Of a DNA stretch of 64,000 bases, positions 1 to 8,878 are shown piece by piece. Both the position numbers and the translations under genes were made by a program. The stretch is from Thermaurantiacus tibetensis. GTDB lineage: Bacteria > Pseudomonadota > Alphaproteobacteria > Sphingomonadales > Sphingomonadaceae. The DNA is taken from NCBI RefSeq assembly GCF_015354055.1, contig NZ_JACHTM010000002.1, positions 620,001-684,000 on the forward strand. The letters run 5' to 3'. Every line of letters starts with the position of its first letter. Positions within the stretch are counted from its first letter, which is position 1. The notes under the pieces were generated by a model. That model saw only the letters and a program-made list of their open reading frames with translations, searched no databases and was not told the origin of the DNA.

Positions 1-1093
1 GGCCCGCCCAGCGCACCGCGCCCGGCGTGGCCGACAGGCGGGGGGCGACCGCCTGCATCATCAGGCTGCCGTACTCGGGGTGGGGCACGGCCACGAGCGC
101 CTCGCGCGCGGCGAAGTGCGGGTCTTCCAGCATGTCGGGCACGCGATAGAGCCGGCCTGCGGGCACGCCAGCCGCCTCGAGGCGCGCAAGCGCCTCGGCA
201 ACCGCGAGGCCGGCGGTCCACGCGGCGATGCGCGCGTCGAGCTCGGCCTGGTTGGCGCCGCGGGCGGCATGGGTGGCGTAGCGCGGATCGCGCGCAAGCT
301 CGGGCGCGCCCATTGCCTCGCACAGCCGGCGGAACACGCCATCCTGGTTGGCGCCGATCAGGATCTCGCCGTCACGGCAGGGATAGACGTTGGACGGCGC
401 GTTGCCGGGAAGGATGCTCCCCGAGCGCTCCCGCACCACGCCGGCCTCGGTATATTCTGGCACGGTCGATTCCATCACGGCCAGCACCGCCTCGTAGATG
501 GCGCTGTCCACCACCTGCCCCTCGCCGGTGCGGTGGCGGTGGTGAAGCGCCATCAGCGCCCCGAGGCAGGCAAATGTGGCGGCGAGCGAGTCCCCGATCG
601 AGATGCCGACCCGCGCCGGCGGCCGGTCGGGTTCGCCGACGAGCGCGCGCAGCCCCCCCATCGCCTCGCCAATGGCCCCGAACCCCGCGCGCCGGGCATA
701 GGGCCCGCTCTGGCCGTAGCCCGAGACCCGCACGAGGATGAGGCCCGGGTTCTCGGCCCGGAGCACCTCCCACCCGAGGTTCCAGCCCTCGAGCGTGCCG
801 GGGCGGAAGTTCTCGACCATGATGTCGGCGCGCCGGACGAGCCGGCGTACGAGCGCCTGGCCGCGCGGGTCGGAGAGATCGAGGGTGATCGTCTTCTTGT
901 TGCGGGCGATGACCGGAAACCACACCGGCTTGCCCTGCCCCCACTGCCGCATCGGGTCCCCGCCCGGGCGCCGCGCCGGCGGCGGCTCGATCTTGATGAC
1001 CTCCGCGCCGTGGTCGGCCAGAAGCTGGCCACAGAAGGGGCCGGCAATCAGCGTGCCGGCCTCGAGCACGCGAAGCCCCTCGAGCGCGCCCAT
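1..1093 (-). CDS. CaiB/BaiF family CoA transferase (3' end cut by window edge)
   Basis: Class III CoA transferase, moving CoA between organic acids through an aspartyl-CoA intermediate. The 364 visible residues start MGALEGLRVLEAGTLIAGPF, the usual N-terminal Rossmann-like CoA site. Asp168 in GISIGDSLAA is in the position of the catalytic Asp (Asp169) of formyl-CoA transferase. The glycine-rich stretch around GFGAIGEAMGG (138-148) also fits. The frame is open to base 1; the family is about 400 residues, so a short C-terminal piece lies outside. ATG is 3 nt behind the antiporter stop, so it is probably its operon partner. The acid substrate cannot be inferred. Confidence 0.9.
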   Translation of the reverse strand, partial: MGALEGLRVLEAGTLIAGPFCGQLLADHGAEVIKIEPPPARRPGGDPMRQWGQGKPVWFPVIARNKKTITLDLSDPRGQALVRRLVRRADIMVENFRPGTLEGWNLGWEVLRAENPGLILVRVSGYGQSGPYARRAGFGAIGEAMGGLRALVGEPDRPPARVGISIGDSLAATFACLGALMALHHRHRTGEGQVVDSAIYEAVLAVMESTVPEYTEAGVVRERSGSILPGNAPSNVYPCRDGEILIGANQDGVFRRLCEAMGAPELARDPRYATHAARGANQAELDARIAAWTAGLAVAEALARLEAAGVPAGRLYRVPDMLEDPHFAAREALVAVPHPEYGSLMMQAVAPRLSATPGAVRWAG

Positions 1094-1096
1094 GGG

Positions 1097-2914
1097 CTAC
1101 TTCACCGCCTCGGCGACCGGGATCTCGCCGAGCGAGGTCTCGGGGTGCTCCGGCCGCCAGTCATGCCCGGGGCGGAACATCCGGTCCTGGCCTGCCATCG
1201 GGTCGCCCGAGGCGACCTGCAGCGCCAGCCGCTCGCTGTCGCGGCGCACATACTCCTCGACGATCTCGTCGATCACCTCCTCCGGCGTGCCGAGCTCCTT
1301 TAGCACGAGCCGGCCCATCTCGATCGCGCTCCAGAAGAGCTCGCGCACGACCAGCTCCTGGTCGGCGGCGATCATGCGCATGGCGTGCAGCCGGTCGTGC
1401 ACCCGGATGACGAACTTCATGTGCGGGAAGGAGAGTTTGAGCGGCTCGAGCAGCGCCGGATCCCAGGCGCCGCCCCCCGTGGTGATGATGACGAGGCGCG
1501 CCTGCTCGGCGCCGGCCGCGCGCAGCACTTCGGGACGGAAGCCGTCGCCATAGTAGACCCGCCAGCCGAACCGGCGCGAGAGATCGATCTGCTCGGGCTT
1601 CCGGTCGATGAGGACGACATCGACTCCGCGGGCGTGGAGCATCTGGGTCACGATCTGGCCGAAGCGGCCGTAGCCGATGACGATGACGGCGCCCGGCCGC
1701 GCAGGCGCGGGGCCCTCGAGGTCGGGCCGCTGGGGCTCGCGCTGCGGCCTCTCGGGCACGAAGCGCCGCACGAGGGCGAGGAGGACGAGGGTCGCCACCA
1801 TCGAGAGCGTGACGACGGCGCCGAACAGCGACGCGGCGCCCTCGGTGATGAGGAGGCCCGAGACCGCGGCCTTGAACAGCACGAACGCGAACTCGCCGCC
1901 CTGCGCGAGCAGCAGCCCCAGCCGCCACGCGGCCCGCGGGCTCGAGCCGAACAGGCGGGCAAGCGCGGCAACGAGGAGGAGCTTCGTCGCCATGAGGATC
2001 GCGACCAGCTGGAGCACCAGGAGGGGCCGCTCGAGAAGGACCGAGAGGTCGAGCCCCATGCCGACCGAGATGAAGAACAGCCCGAGAAGCAGGCCGCGGA
2101 AGGGCTCGATGTCGGCCTCCACCTCGTGCCGGTAGGGGCTGTCGGCCAGCATCACGCCGGCGACGAAGGCGCCGAGCGCCATCGAGAGCCCGAGGCTTGC
2201 CATGAGGAAGCTCGCCCCCGTGACGGTGAGGAGCGCCGCGATCACGAACACCTCGCGGTTGCCGACATGGGCAGCGAGGCGGAACAGCGGGTTCAGGACG
2301 AAGCGCCCGGCGAACGCGAGGCCGACGATGGCAGCAAGACTCGAGAGCACGAGGGTGAGCCCCTCTGGCGCGTCGGGCGCCGGCGCGCGCGAGAAGGCCG
2401 CCACCACGATGAGCAGGGGGACGATGGCGATGTCCTGCAGGAGAAGGATGGCGAACGCCCGCTCGCCGACGGGGGTTGAAAGCTCGCCCCGCTCCTTGAG
2501 GAGGCCGACGACGAGCGCGGTCGAGGAGAGCGAGAGGGCAAGCCCCAGCACGAGGGCGGCCTGCCAGGTGAAGGCGGTGGTCAGGACGAACGCACCCCAC
2601 AGCGCCAGCCCGCAGACGAGGACCTGGAGTGTGCCCAGCCCGAAGATCTCGCGCCGGAGCGCCCAGAGCCGCGCCGGGCGCAGCTCGAGCCCGATCACGA
2701 AGAGAAGGAGGACAACCCCGAACTCGGCGAAGGCCGCGACCGTCTCCTGCGTGCGCACGAGGCCGAGCGCCATCGGCCCGATGAGCGCGCCCGCCCCGAG
2801 GTAGCCGAGCACCGCGCCGAGCCTGAGGCGGGTGGCGATGGGCACGACGACGGCCGCGGCGGCAAGGTAGATGACCGCCTCCCGGAGAACCTCGGTGTTC
2901 GCCGGGCCGGCCAA
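1097..2914 (-). CDS. CPA2 family monovalent cation:proton antiporter with RCK/TrkA-N domain (KefB/KefC type)
   Basis: Inner-membrane K+ (or Na+)/H+ antiporter of 605 residues. Residues about 10-390 are a hydrophobic Na_H_Exchanger core of 12-13 membrane segments. From about 410 a cytoplasmic TrkA-N (RCK) domain follows, with the nucleotide-binding motif VIGYGRFGQIV and a downstream acidic residue (VVLID). No strong in-frame ATG occurs near the N-terminus, and TTG lies 3 nt after the upstream stop, so TTG was taken as the start; this is the least certain point. It lies between the NifU-like scaffold gene and the CoA transferase gene on the same strand. The family is often ligand-gated; the ligand here is unknown. 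Confidence 0.9.
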   Translation of the reverse strand: MAGPANTEVLREAVIYLAAAAVVVPIATRLRLGAVLGYLGAGALIGPMALGLVRTQETVAAFAEFGVVLLLFVIGLELRPARLWALRREIFGLGTLQVLVCGLALWGAFVLTTAFTWQAALVLGLALSLSSTALVVGLLKERGELSTPVGERAFAILLLQDIAIVPLLIVVAAFSRAPAPDAPEGLTLVLSSLAAIVGLAFAGRFVLNPLFRLAAHVGNREVFVIAALLTVTGASFLMASLGLSMALGAFVAGVMLADSPYRHEVEADIEPFRGLLLGLFFISVGMGLDLSVLLERPLLVLQLVAILMATKLLLVAALARLFGSSPRAAWRLGLLLAQGGEFAFVLFKAAVSGLLITEGAASLFGAVVTLSMVATLVLLALVRRFVPERPQREPQRPDLEGPAPARPGAVIVIGYGRFGQIVTQMLHARGVDVVLIDRKPEQIDLSRRFGWRVYYGDGFRPEVLRAAGAEQARLVIITTGGGAWDPALLEPLKLSFPHMKFVIRVHDRLHAMRMIAADQELVVRELFWSAIEMGRLVLKELGTPEEVIDEIVEEYVRRDSERLALQVASGDPMAGQDRMFRPGHDWRPEHPETSLGEIPVAEAVK

Positions 2915-2917
2915 GGC

Positions 2918-3379
2918 TCAGGCGGCCTGTCGGGCCTGTCGGGCCTGCTCGGCAGCCGTGGCGGCGGCGTCGAAGGCAAGGCAGATCGAGCCGTGGCGCG
3001 CGAGATGCGGCCGCGCCGGCTCGAAGAGCGTGAGTTCGGGGAAGCGGGCCAGCACGGCCTCCGGCAGCGGCTCGGCGCGCTTCAGGTAGCCCTCGAGCGC
3101 GGCATGGGCGGCCCGGAGCGTCGGCGCGTCGGCACCCAGCACGCCTTCGCCGAGGATGGCGGCCGCCGCCTGCCCCAGCGCGCAGGCCCGGACCTCCTGG
3201 GCGAAGCGCGCCACGCGGCCTTCGGCATCGAGGTCGAGCATCGCCGTCACGCGGCTGCCGCAGATGGGCGAGACCTTCTGCACCCGCGCCTCCGGCTCCT
3301 CGAGCGTGCCGAGATGCGGGATGGCGGTGGCGAGCCTCAGGATCCGGGCGTTGTAGAGGGGCGCGTCCACGGGGCGCAT
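2918..3379 (-). CDS. NifU/IscU-like iron-sulfur cluster scaffold protein
   Basis: Predicted Fe-S cluster assembly scaffold, 153 residues. Cys40 lies in SPICGSRVTAMLDL and Cys66 in VRACALGQAAAAIL, matching the first two ligand-bearing motifs of the NifU_N fold. The third Cys (Cys133, in HGSICLAF) sits three residues later than the third Cys of classical IscU, a pattern I associate with alphaproteobacterial NifU-like paralogues. The frame is open further upstream, but ATG at 3379 begins the conserved part (MRPVDAPLYNARILRLAT). No suf or isc genes lie in the window, so it is separate from any main assembly operon. Confidence 0.8.
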   Translation of the reverse strand: MRPVDAPLYNARILRLATAIPHLGTLEEPEARVQKVSPICGSRVTAMLDLDAEGRVARFAQEVRACALGQAAAAILGEGVLGADAPTLRAAHAALEGYLKRAEPLPEAVLARFPELTLFEPARPHLARHGSICLAFDAAATAAEQARQARQAA

Positions 3380-3486
3380 ATAGGAAGAAGCCGGGGCAAA
3401 AGGAAAGCCGCGGACCGGGCCGGTCTCCGCACCCGTGCATCTGGTGAGGCTGCGCCAACGAGAAGCGCGAGAGCCTCCGGCCCGCG

Positions 3487-4773
3487 CTACAGCTTCCGCC
3501 ACTTCACGCTGCCGTCCTTGGCGACCTCCAGCTGGATGCCCTCGGCCTTCAGCGCGTCGCGGATGGCATCGGCCTTGGCCCAGTCCCGCGCGGCGCGCGC
3601 TGCGCGGTAGCGCGCGAGCTCGTCCTCCACCCGTGCCGCGTCGGCGCCGGTCGTGAACCAGGCGGCATCGCCAAGGAGACCCAGCACCGCAGCGCCCTCC
3701 GGCAGCGCAGCAAGCGCCTCGGGCGTGTTGAGGTCATCGAGCAGGCCGGCGGGCACGCCGTCGCCGCTGCCGCCCGCGCGGTAGAGCCGGTCGAGCTGGG
3801 CCTTCGCCTGCTCGAGCAGCCGGTCGGTCCAGACGAGCGGCTGGCGATAGTGGGCCGAGAGGAGGGCAAGGCGGATCGCTTCGCCCGGCCAGCCGGCATC
3901 GAGCAGCTCCCGGGGCGTGACGATGTTGCCGAGCGACTTCGACATCTTCGTCTCGCCCATCTGGAGGAAGCCGTTGTGCACCCAGAAGCGGGCGAGCGGT
4001 GCGCCATCATGCGCGCAGCAGCTCTGCGCCTGCTCGTTCTCGTGGTGCGGGAACAGGAGGTCGAGCCCGCCGCCGTGGATGTCGATCGTCTCCTCGCCCA
4101 GCACCGAGCGGATCATCGCCGAGCACTCGATGTGCCAGCCGGGCCGGCCGCGGCCCCAGGGGCTTTCCCAGCCGGGCTGGTCCTCGCGGCTCGGTTTCCA
4201 TAGCACGAAGTCGGCCGGCCCGCGCTTGTAGGGGGCGACCTCGACGCGCGCGCCCGCCACCATCTCCTCCATGGGCCGGCGCGACAGGCTGCCGTAGCCC
4301 GGGAACTTCGCCACCTCGAAGAGCACATGGCCTTCCGCCTCATAGGCGACGCCGCGGGCAATGAGGGCCTCGATCATGGCGATCATGCCGTGCGGCCCCT
4401 CGATGTGCTCGGTCGCGCGCGGGGTGAAGGTGGGCTCCAGGCAGCCGAGTGCCGCCATGTCCTCGCGGTAGGCGGCCTCGTAGCGCGCCGCGATCACGGC
4501 CGGGGCCACGTTCTCCGCCACCGCGCGCGCCATGATCTTGTCGTCGATGTCGGTGAAGTTGCGGGCGTAGCGCACCCGCTCCGCGCCGTAGAGGTGGCGG
4601 AGCAGGCGGAAGAGGAGGTCGAACACGACGGCCGCGCGCGCGTTGCCGATGTGGGCGCGGCCATAGACGGTCGGCCCGCAGACATACATGGTGACGGGCC
4701 TGCCCGGCCGTGGCGCGAAGACCTCCTTCTGCCGCGTCGCGCTGTTCCAGAGCCGGAGGGCGGACGCGGTCAC
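3487..4773 (-). CDS. cysS: Cysteinyl-tRNA synthetase
   Basis: Class I aminoacyl-tRNA synthetase charging tRNA-Cys in the cytoplasm. The HIGH-like motif is in [13 protein letters not shown] and the KMSKS loop in [10 protein letters not shown]. The zinc ligands are visible: Cys in YVCGPTVY, Cys in IECSAMI, and His in [11 protein letters not shown]. At 428 residues it is shorter than the roughly 460-residue E. coli enzyme, mostly at the C-terminal anticodon-binding end. The start is GTG at 4773, overlapping the cvpA stop (GTGA), which indicates translational coupling; the longer upstream frame runs through cvpA and is not coding. Confidence 0.95.
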   Translation of the reverse strand: MTASALRLWNSATRQKEVFAPRPGRPVTMYVCGPTVYGRAHIGNARAAVVFDLLFRLLRHLYGAERVRYARNFTDIDDKIMARAVAENVAPAVIAARYEAAYREDMAALGCLEPTFTPRATEHIEGPHGMIAMIEALIARGVAYEAEGHVLFEVAKFPGYGSLSRRPMEEMVAGARVEVAPYKRGPADFVLWKPSREDQPGWESPWGRGRPGWHIECSAMIRSVLGEETIDIHGGGLDLLFPHHENEQAQSCCAHDGAPLARFWVHNGFLQMGETKMSKSLGNIVTPRELLDAGWPGEAIRLALLSAHYRQPLVWTDRLLEQAKAQLDRLYRAGGSGDGVPAGLLDDLNTPEALAALPEGAAVLGLLGDAAWFTTGADAARVEDELARYRAARAARDWAKADAIRDALKAEGIQLEVAKDGSVKWRKL

Positions 4774-5420
4774 AGCTCGACCGCCTCGCCCTTCGCGATG
4801 AGCTCCTCGAGGCGCCGGTTGTCCTCGGGCAGGTAGGCCGGCTCGCCCTCGCGGCCCGGCAGCGCCCCGGGCCCGATGGGCGGATGGCCCCGGGGCAGGC
4901 CGGGGAGGTCGGGCAGGTCCTCGCCGCTTGCCTCCTCCATCCAGTGGATCATGCTGGTGGCGGCAAGGGTGAGGTAGGGGGCGCTCGCGCTGCGGGTGAG
5001 CCACTCGGGTGATTCCCGGCGCGGGTCGAAGAAGCCGGTGGTGAACAGGACGAGCAGGAAGAGGACGGTGGCGAGGATCCCGCCCTTGGCCGCGCCGAAC
5101 GCGCCGCCAGCGAGCCGGTCGAGGGGCCCGAGCGCCGATTCCCGAGTCGTCCGCCCGGCAGCCGATGCCAGCAGGCGCCCAGCGAGCAGCGTTCCAAAGA
5201 AGAGGAGGAGGAAGGCGAGGATGGCGGCCGAGGGCTTGCCCCCCGTCTTCGTCACGAGGAACAGGGTGACGGGCTCGTGGAACAGCCGCACGGCGACCGC
5301 CGCCGCCACCCAGGCTGCAAGCGAGAGCGCCTCGGTGACGAGCCCGCGGGCAAGCCCGACGAGCAGGAACAGCCCGACGAGCGCAAGCACCACATAGTCG
5401 AACCCGGTGAGCGCAGCCAT
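4770..5420 (-). CDS. cvpA: CvpA family membrane protein
   Basis: Integral membrane protein of 216 residues, named for colicin V production in E. coli; its exact role is unknown. Four hydrophobic segments are visible (about 8-28, 33-48, 64-84, 105-128), with the typical family start [21 protein letters not shown] hydrophilic, proline-rich tail follows. In many alphaproteobacteria radA-cvpA is followed by purF; here cvpA is followed by and overlaps cysS. Confidence 0.9.
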   Translation of the reverse strand: MAALTGFDYVVLALVGLFLLVGLARGLVTEALSLAAWVAAAVAVRLFHEPVTLFLVTKTGGKPSAAILAFLLLFFGTLLAGRLLASAAGRTTRESALGPLDRLAGGAFGAAKGGILATVLFLLVLFTTGFFDPRRESPEWLTRSASAPYLTLAATSMIHWMEEASGEDLPDLPGLPRGHPPIGPGALPGREGEPAYLPEDNRRLEELIAKGEAVEL

Positions 5421-5460
5421 CGCCGCTTCCTACCTTCGCCCCGGAGCCCGCGGAAGGGCC

Positions 5461-6828
5461 TCAGCGCAGGCCGAGGCGGGAGACGAGGGCTGCGACACTG
5501 GCGCAGGGGAGGATGCCAAGGGCGCCGACTCCGCGGGTGCCCGGCGGAGCGAGCGCGGCAGTGAAGCCGAGCTTCGCCGCTTCCTTCAGGCGAAGATCGG
5601 CATGGGCCACCCGCCGTACCTCGCCCGAAAGCGCAAGCTCGCCCAGCGCGACCGTGCCCTCTGCCACGGGCCGGTCGGCAAGCGCGGAGACGAGGGCGGC
5701 GGCAACGGCGAGATCGGCCGCCGGCTCGGTCACCCGGAGGCCCCCCGCCACGTTCAGATAGACCTCGTGGCCCGAGAGCGCGAGCCCGGCGCGGGCCTCG
5801 AGAATGGCGAGCACCATGGCGAGCCGCCCCGCATCCCAGCCGACGACCGCGCGCCGGGGCGTGGCCCCGCTTGGCACGCGCACGGTCAGCGCCTGGATCT
5901 CGACGAGGACCGGCCGCGTGCCCTCGAGCGCCGGGAAGACGACCGCGCCTGGGACCGGGCGCTCCCGCTCGGTCAGGAACAGGCTCGAGGGGTTGGGCAC
6001 CTCGACAAGCCCGTCGGCGGCCATGGCGAAGACCCCGATCTCGTCGGTGCCGCCGAAGCGGTTCTTGACTGCACGGAGCAGGCGATACTGGTGACCGCGC
6101 TCGCCCTCGAAGTAGAGCACGGCATCGACCATGTGCTCGAGCACGCGGGGGCCGGCAATCTGCCCGTCCTTGGTGACATGGCCCACGAGCACGAGGGCGG
6201 TGTTGCGTTCCTTCGCGAAGGCGACCAGCTCGAGCGCGGAGGCCCGCACCTGGGAGACCGTGCCCGGCGCGCCCTCGAGCTGGTCCGAGTGCATGGTCTG
6301 GATGGAGTCGATGACAAGGAGGTCGGGCGCCGGCCGGGCGGCAAGGGTGGTGAGAATGTCGCGCACCGAGGTGGCGGCGGCCAGGGCCACCGGGGCGTCG
6401 GCCAGGCCGAGGCGGCGGGCGCGCAGGCGCACCTGGTCGGCCGCTTCCTCGCCCGAGACATAGGCAACGGCGCGTCCGGCCCGGGCCATGCGGCCGGCCG
6501 CCTGGAGGAGAAGCGTGGACTTGCCGATGCCCGGATCGCCGCCGACGAGGATGGCCGAGCCCGGCACCAGCCCGCCGCCGAGCGCGCGGTCGAGCTCGCC
6601 GATCCCGGTCGAGACCCGCTCCGGCAGGGCGACGGCGGCATCGAGCGCGGCAAGCGCCAGCGTCTGGCCGCCGGTCTTGAGAGCATGGCGGCGCGCGAAC
6701 GGGGTGGCAGCCGGCACCGCTTCGGGCTGGAGCGTGTTCCAGGCCCCGCAGTCGGGGCACTGCCCGCTCCACCTCGCCTGCACGCTGCCGCAGGCGGTGC
6801 AGACGTGACGAACCTGGGGCCGTGCCAT
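5461..6828 (-). CDS. radA: DNA repair protein RadA
   Basis: RecA-like ATPase that drives branch migration in recombination, 455 residues. An N-terminal C4 zinc finger (CTAC...CPDC, about 8-27) is followed by a Walker A motif (GGDPGIGKSTLL) and the RadA-specific KNRFGGTDEIG motif. A Lon-protease-like C-terminal domain closes the protein. ATG at 6828 gives MARPQVRHVCTACG, the standard start; the longer open frame has no family similarity. The stop is 41 nt before cvpA. Confidence 0.95.
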   Translation of the reverse strand: MARPQVRHVCTACGSVQARWSGQCPDCGAWNTLQPEAVPAATPFARRHALKTGGQTLALAALDAAVALPERVSTGIGELDRALGGGLVPGSAILVGGDPGIGKSTLLLQAAGRMARAGRAVAYVSGEEAADQVRLRARRLGLADAPVALAAATSVRDILTTLAARPAPDLLVIDSIQTMHSDQLEGAPGTVSQVRASALELVAFAKERNTALVLVGHVTKDGQIAGPRVLEHMVDAVLYFEGERGHQYRLLRAVKNRFGGTDEIGVFAMAADGLVEVPNPSSLFLTERERPVPGAVVFPALEGTRPVLVEIQALTVRVPSGATPRRAVVGWDAGRLAMVLAILEARAGLALSGHEVYLNVAGGLRVTEPAADLAVAAALVSALADRPVAEGTVALGELALSGEVRRVAHADLRLKEAAKLGFTAALAPPGTRGVGALGILPCASVAALVSRLGLR

Positions 6829-6974
6829 GGGCAGAACCCTAGGCGCGCGCGGCCGCGAACGGAAGGTGACGCGCGCCGCCCGCGCTGTTAGGGTGACACC
6901 CGGCCGGTTCCTGACCGCGGTCAAGGTGCGGCGCCGGCAGGGTGTGCGAGGGAGCGCCCAAGGAAAGGACAGGA

Positions 6975-7226
6975 ATGAGCCATCTTCCCCAGGACCTGCA
7001 CGACATCTTTCCGCACGACGAGGCGCTGCTCAGGCGGCTCAAGGCCGAGGACCGACACTTCCGGGCGCTGGCCGACCGCTATGCCGCGCTCGACCAGGAG
7101 ATCGGCCAGATCGGCCTCGGGCTCGAGGCGGCCTCCGACGCGCGCACCGAGGAGCTGAAGAAGGCGCGCCTCCACGTGCTCGACGAGCTGGCGACGGTGC
7201 TGGCCGAAGCGCGAGGGGCGGCATGA
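6975..7226 (+). CDS. YdcH family (DUF465) small protein
   Basis: Small 83-residue charged, helical protein (MSHLPQDLHDIFPHDEALLRRL...). The start and the run LKAEDRHFRALADRYAALDQEI match the YdcH/DUF465 family, whose function is unknown. A purine-rich ribosome site (aggacagga) precedes ATG at 6975. Its stop overlaps the next start as ATGA, so it is coupled to the DksA-like gene. The 146 nt between radA and this gene hold no other recognised feature beyond the promoters that two divergent genes need. Confidence 0.8.
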   Translation: MSHLPQDLHDIFPHDEALLRRLKAEDRHFRALADRYAALDQEIGQIGLGLEAASDARTEELKKARLHVLDELATVLAEARGAA

Positions 7227-7555
7227 GCGAGGTCGAGAGCCTGCGCGTGCGCCTGTGGCGCCGCTATGCCGAGCTCGGCGGGGATCTCGCCGAAATCGAG
7301 GCGGATCTCCGCGAGCCGCTCGACGCCGACTTCGCCGAGCAGGCGAACGAGATCGAGGAGCAGGTCACGCTCGAGGCGCTGGAAAGCGCGAAGCTTCAGG
7401 AAATGGCCGCCATCCGGCGGGCGCTCGCGCGGATTGCCGATGGCAGCTACGGCACCTGCGTGGTCTGCGGGGGCCCGATTTCGGAGGCCCGGCTGAAGGC
7501 GCTGCCGACTGCCGTCACCTGCATCGACTGCGCGGCGGGCGGAGACGGTCGGTGA
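7223..7555 (+). CDS. TraR/DksA family C4 zinc-finger protein
   Basis: A 110-residue protein with an N-terminal helical region (about 1-70, many Glu/Leu/Arg, coiled-coil-like) and a C-terminal C4 zinc finger: Cys79, Cys82, Cys100, Cys103. DksA-family proteins enter the RNA polymerase secondary channel and modulate initiation with ppGpp. This one is shorter than E. coli DksA (151) and longer than TraR (about 73). The text MAAIRRALARIADGSYGTC is the usual family lead-in to the finger. It is coupled to both neighbours by overlap: ATGA upstream and GTGA downstream. Confidence 0.85.
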   Translation: MSEVESLRVRLWRRYAELGGDLAEIEADLREPLDADFAEQANEIEEQVTLEALESAKLQEMAAIRRALARIADGSYGTCVVCGGPISEARLKALPTAVTCIDCAAGGDGR

Positions 7556-7815
7556 AGATCGAGATCGAGGTGGAGGCAACTCCTGTGGAGGCCCGGCAGT
7601 TCCTCGGGCTCCCCGACGTCACGCCGCTGCACGAGGCGTGGGTCGCGCGGATGCAGGAGCTGATGACGAACGGTCTGACTCCTGCGGACGTCGAGCGGAT
7701 GATGCGGAGCTGGACCGCCGGCGTGCCTGGCCTCACCGAAAACATGGAGCGCTGGCAGCAGCTGTTCTGGACGGCGGCGGGGCTCGGCGGCGGCGCCAAG
7801 CCCGAAGAGAAGTAG
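7552..7815 (+). CDS. DUF6489-like small conserved protein
   Basis: An 87-residue protein starting VKIEIEVEATPVEARQFLGLPDV. The start and the EARxFLGLPDV motif resemble a small alphaproteobacterial family I recognise as DUF6489; no function is known. The start is GTG overlapping the stop of the DksA-like gene (GTGA), and the longer open frame upstream is a shadow of that gene. No membrane segment or signal peptide is visible. It ends 2 nt before the convergent methyltransferase stop. Confidence 0.75.
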   Translation: MKIEIEVEATPVEARQFLGLPDVTPLHEAWVARMQELMTNGLTPADVERMMRSWTAGVPGLTENMERWQQLFWTAAGLGGGAKPEEK

Positions 7816-7817
7816 CC

Positions 7818-8468
7818 TCAGCGGGCCGCCGGCTTCACGAACCGCGTCACGAAGTGGCCGGCAAGGCCCGGCACCGCGAGATCCCGGTCGAGGCGGAAGC
7901 CGGCCTCGGTGATCTCCCGCACGAAGGTCGCCTTGTCCGCGCGGACATGGTTCCGGACCCACTTCGGCGACTGCGGCGTGCGGTCGAAGTCGACGACCAC
8001 GAGCTGCCCGCCGGGCCGGAGCGCCGCCAGCATCGAGGCGAGCATCGGCTTCACTGGGTCGAAATGGTGGTAGGCGTCGATCACGACCATCAGGTCGACG
8101 CTCGCGGGCGCCAGCATCACCGACTCCGGCCGGGAGAGCAGCACTTCGACATTGCCGAGCCCGAGCGCGCGGGCCCGGTCGCGCATCAGCCCCACAGAGT
8201 CGCGGTCGATGTCGACCGCGATGTAGCGCCCCTGCGGCCCGACGGCCCGGGCGATGGGCTCCATGAAGGCGCCGGTTCCGGCGCCGATGTCGGCGACCAC
8301 CAGGCCCGGCCGCAGGTCGAGCGCGGCGACGATCGCCGGGCGGTTGGCAATGACTCCGCGCGCCGGGTCCTCGAGCGGGTGGGCCTGGAGCCGCGCTGCA
8401 ACCCCTTGCGCCAGCGCCGGGACGGAAGGGGCAAGGATCAGGAGGAGGAGCGCGAGGAGGCGAGCCAT
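7818..8468 (-). CDS. Class I SAM-dependent methyltransferase with N-terminal signal peptide
   Basis: A 216-residue Rossmann-fold methyltransferase. SAM motif I is ADIGAGTGAF, an acidic residue ends beta-2 (AVDID), and later blocks VVIDAYHH and LRPGGQLVVVDF follow the class I pattern. Unusually it begins MARLLALLLLILAPSVPALAQ, which reads as a cleavable signal peptide with an ALA-Q site, so the enzyme is predicted outside the cytoplasm. Similar exported methyltransferases are annotated in proteobacteria, but their substrate is unknown to me. Confidence 0.85.
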   Translation of the reverse strand: MARLLALLLLILAPSVPALAQGVAARLQAHPLEDPARGVIANRPAIVAALDLRPGLVVADIGAGTGAFMEPIARAVGPQGRYIAVDIDRDSVGLMRDRARALGLGNVEVLLSRPESVMLAPASVDLMVVIDAYHHFDPVKPMLASMLAALRPGGQLVVVDFDRTPQSPKWVRNHVRADKATFVREITEAGFRLDRDLAVPGLAGHFVTRFVKPAAR

Positions 8469-8551
8469 GGCCCTGGCATGGCGGAGGAGGCGGCGCAGGT
8501 CAAAGGGGCGGGTTGACGCCAGCCCGCCTGCCGGGCGAGGGGCACGCCCCC

Positions 8552-8785
8552 ATGCGCCTTGCCCTTCTCGCGCTTCTCGCTGCCGCCGGCTCCGCCGGCG
8601 CGACCGGCCCTGCCCCTCCTGCCTCGCCCGACCGGGAGACGCTGCGGCGCAGCTGCCGGGACGATGCCTTCCGTCTGTGCCCCGGCCAGGTCGCGCTCGC
8701 CCGCCGCGAGGGGGTCAGGCGCTGCCTTGCCGCCAACCGCGACAAGCTCTCGCCCATCTGCCGCACCGCCTTCCCCGAGCCTTGA
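8552..8785 (+). CDS. Small secreted Cys-rich repeat protein
   Basis: A 77-residue protein with a signal peptide (MRLALLALLAAAGSAGA). One module follows with the pattern C-x3-D-x3-LCP...CL-x2-N-x3-LS-x2-C, visible as RRSCRDDAFRLCPGQ and RRCLAANRDKLSPICR. This resembles a single copy of the Cys-rich GLG1-type repeat found in small exported alphaproteobacterial proteins. Four Cys in one copy suggest two disulfides in the periplasm. Function unknown. ATG at 8552 begins the signal peptide; the frame is open a little upstream. Confidence 0.7.
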   Translation: MRLALLALLAAAGSAGATGPAPPASPDRETLRRSCRDDAFRLCPGQVALARREGVRRCLAANRDKLSPICRTAFPEP

Positions 8786-8878
8786 GGCCGAGAGGGCGGG
8801 AGCGCCTCGCCCTGCGGCGTTGCCAGGCGCCGAGACGTGCCCACCTCTCTGGCACACCCCCAACATCTGGAGACCCAG

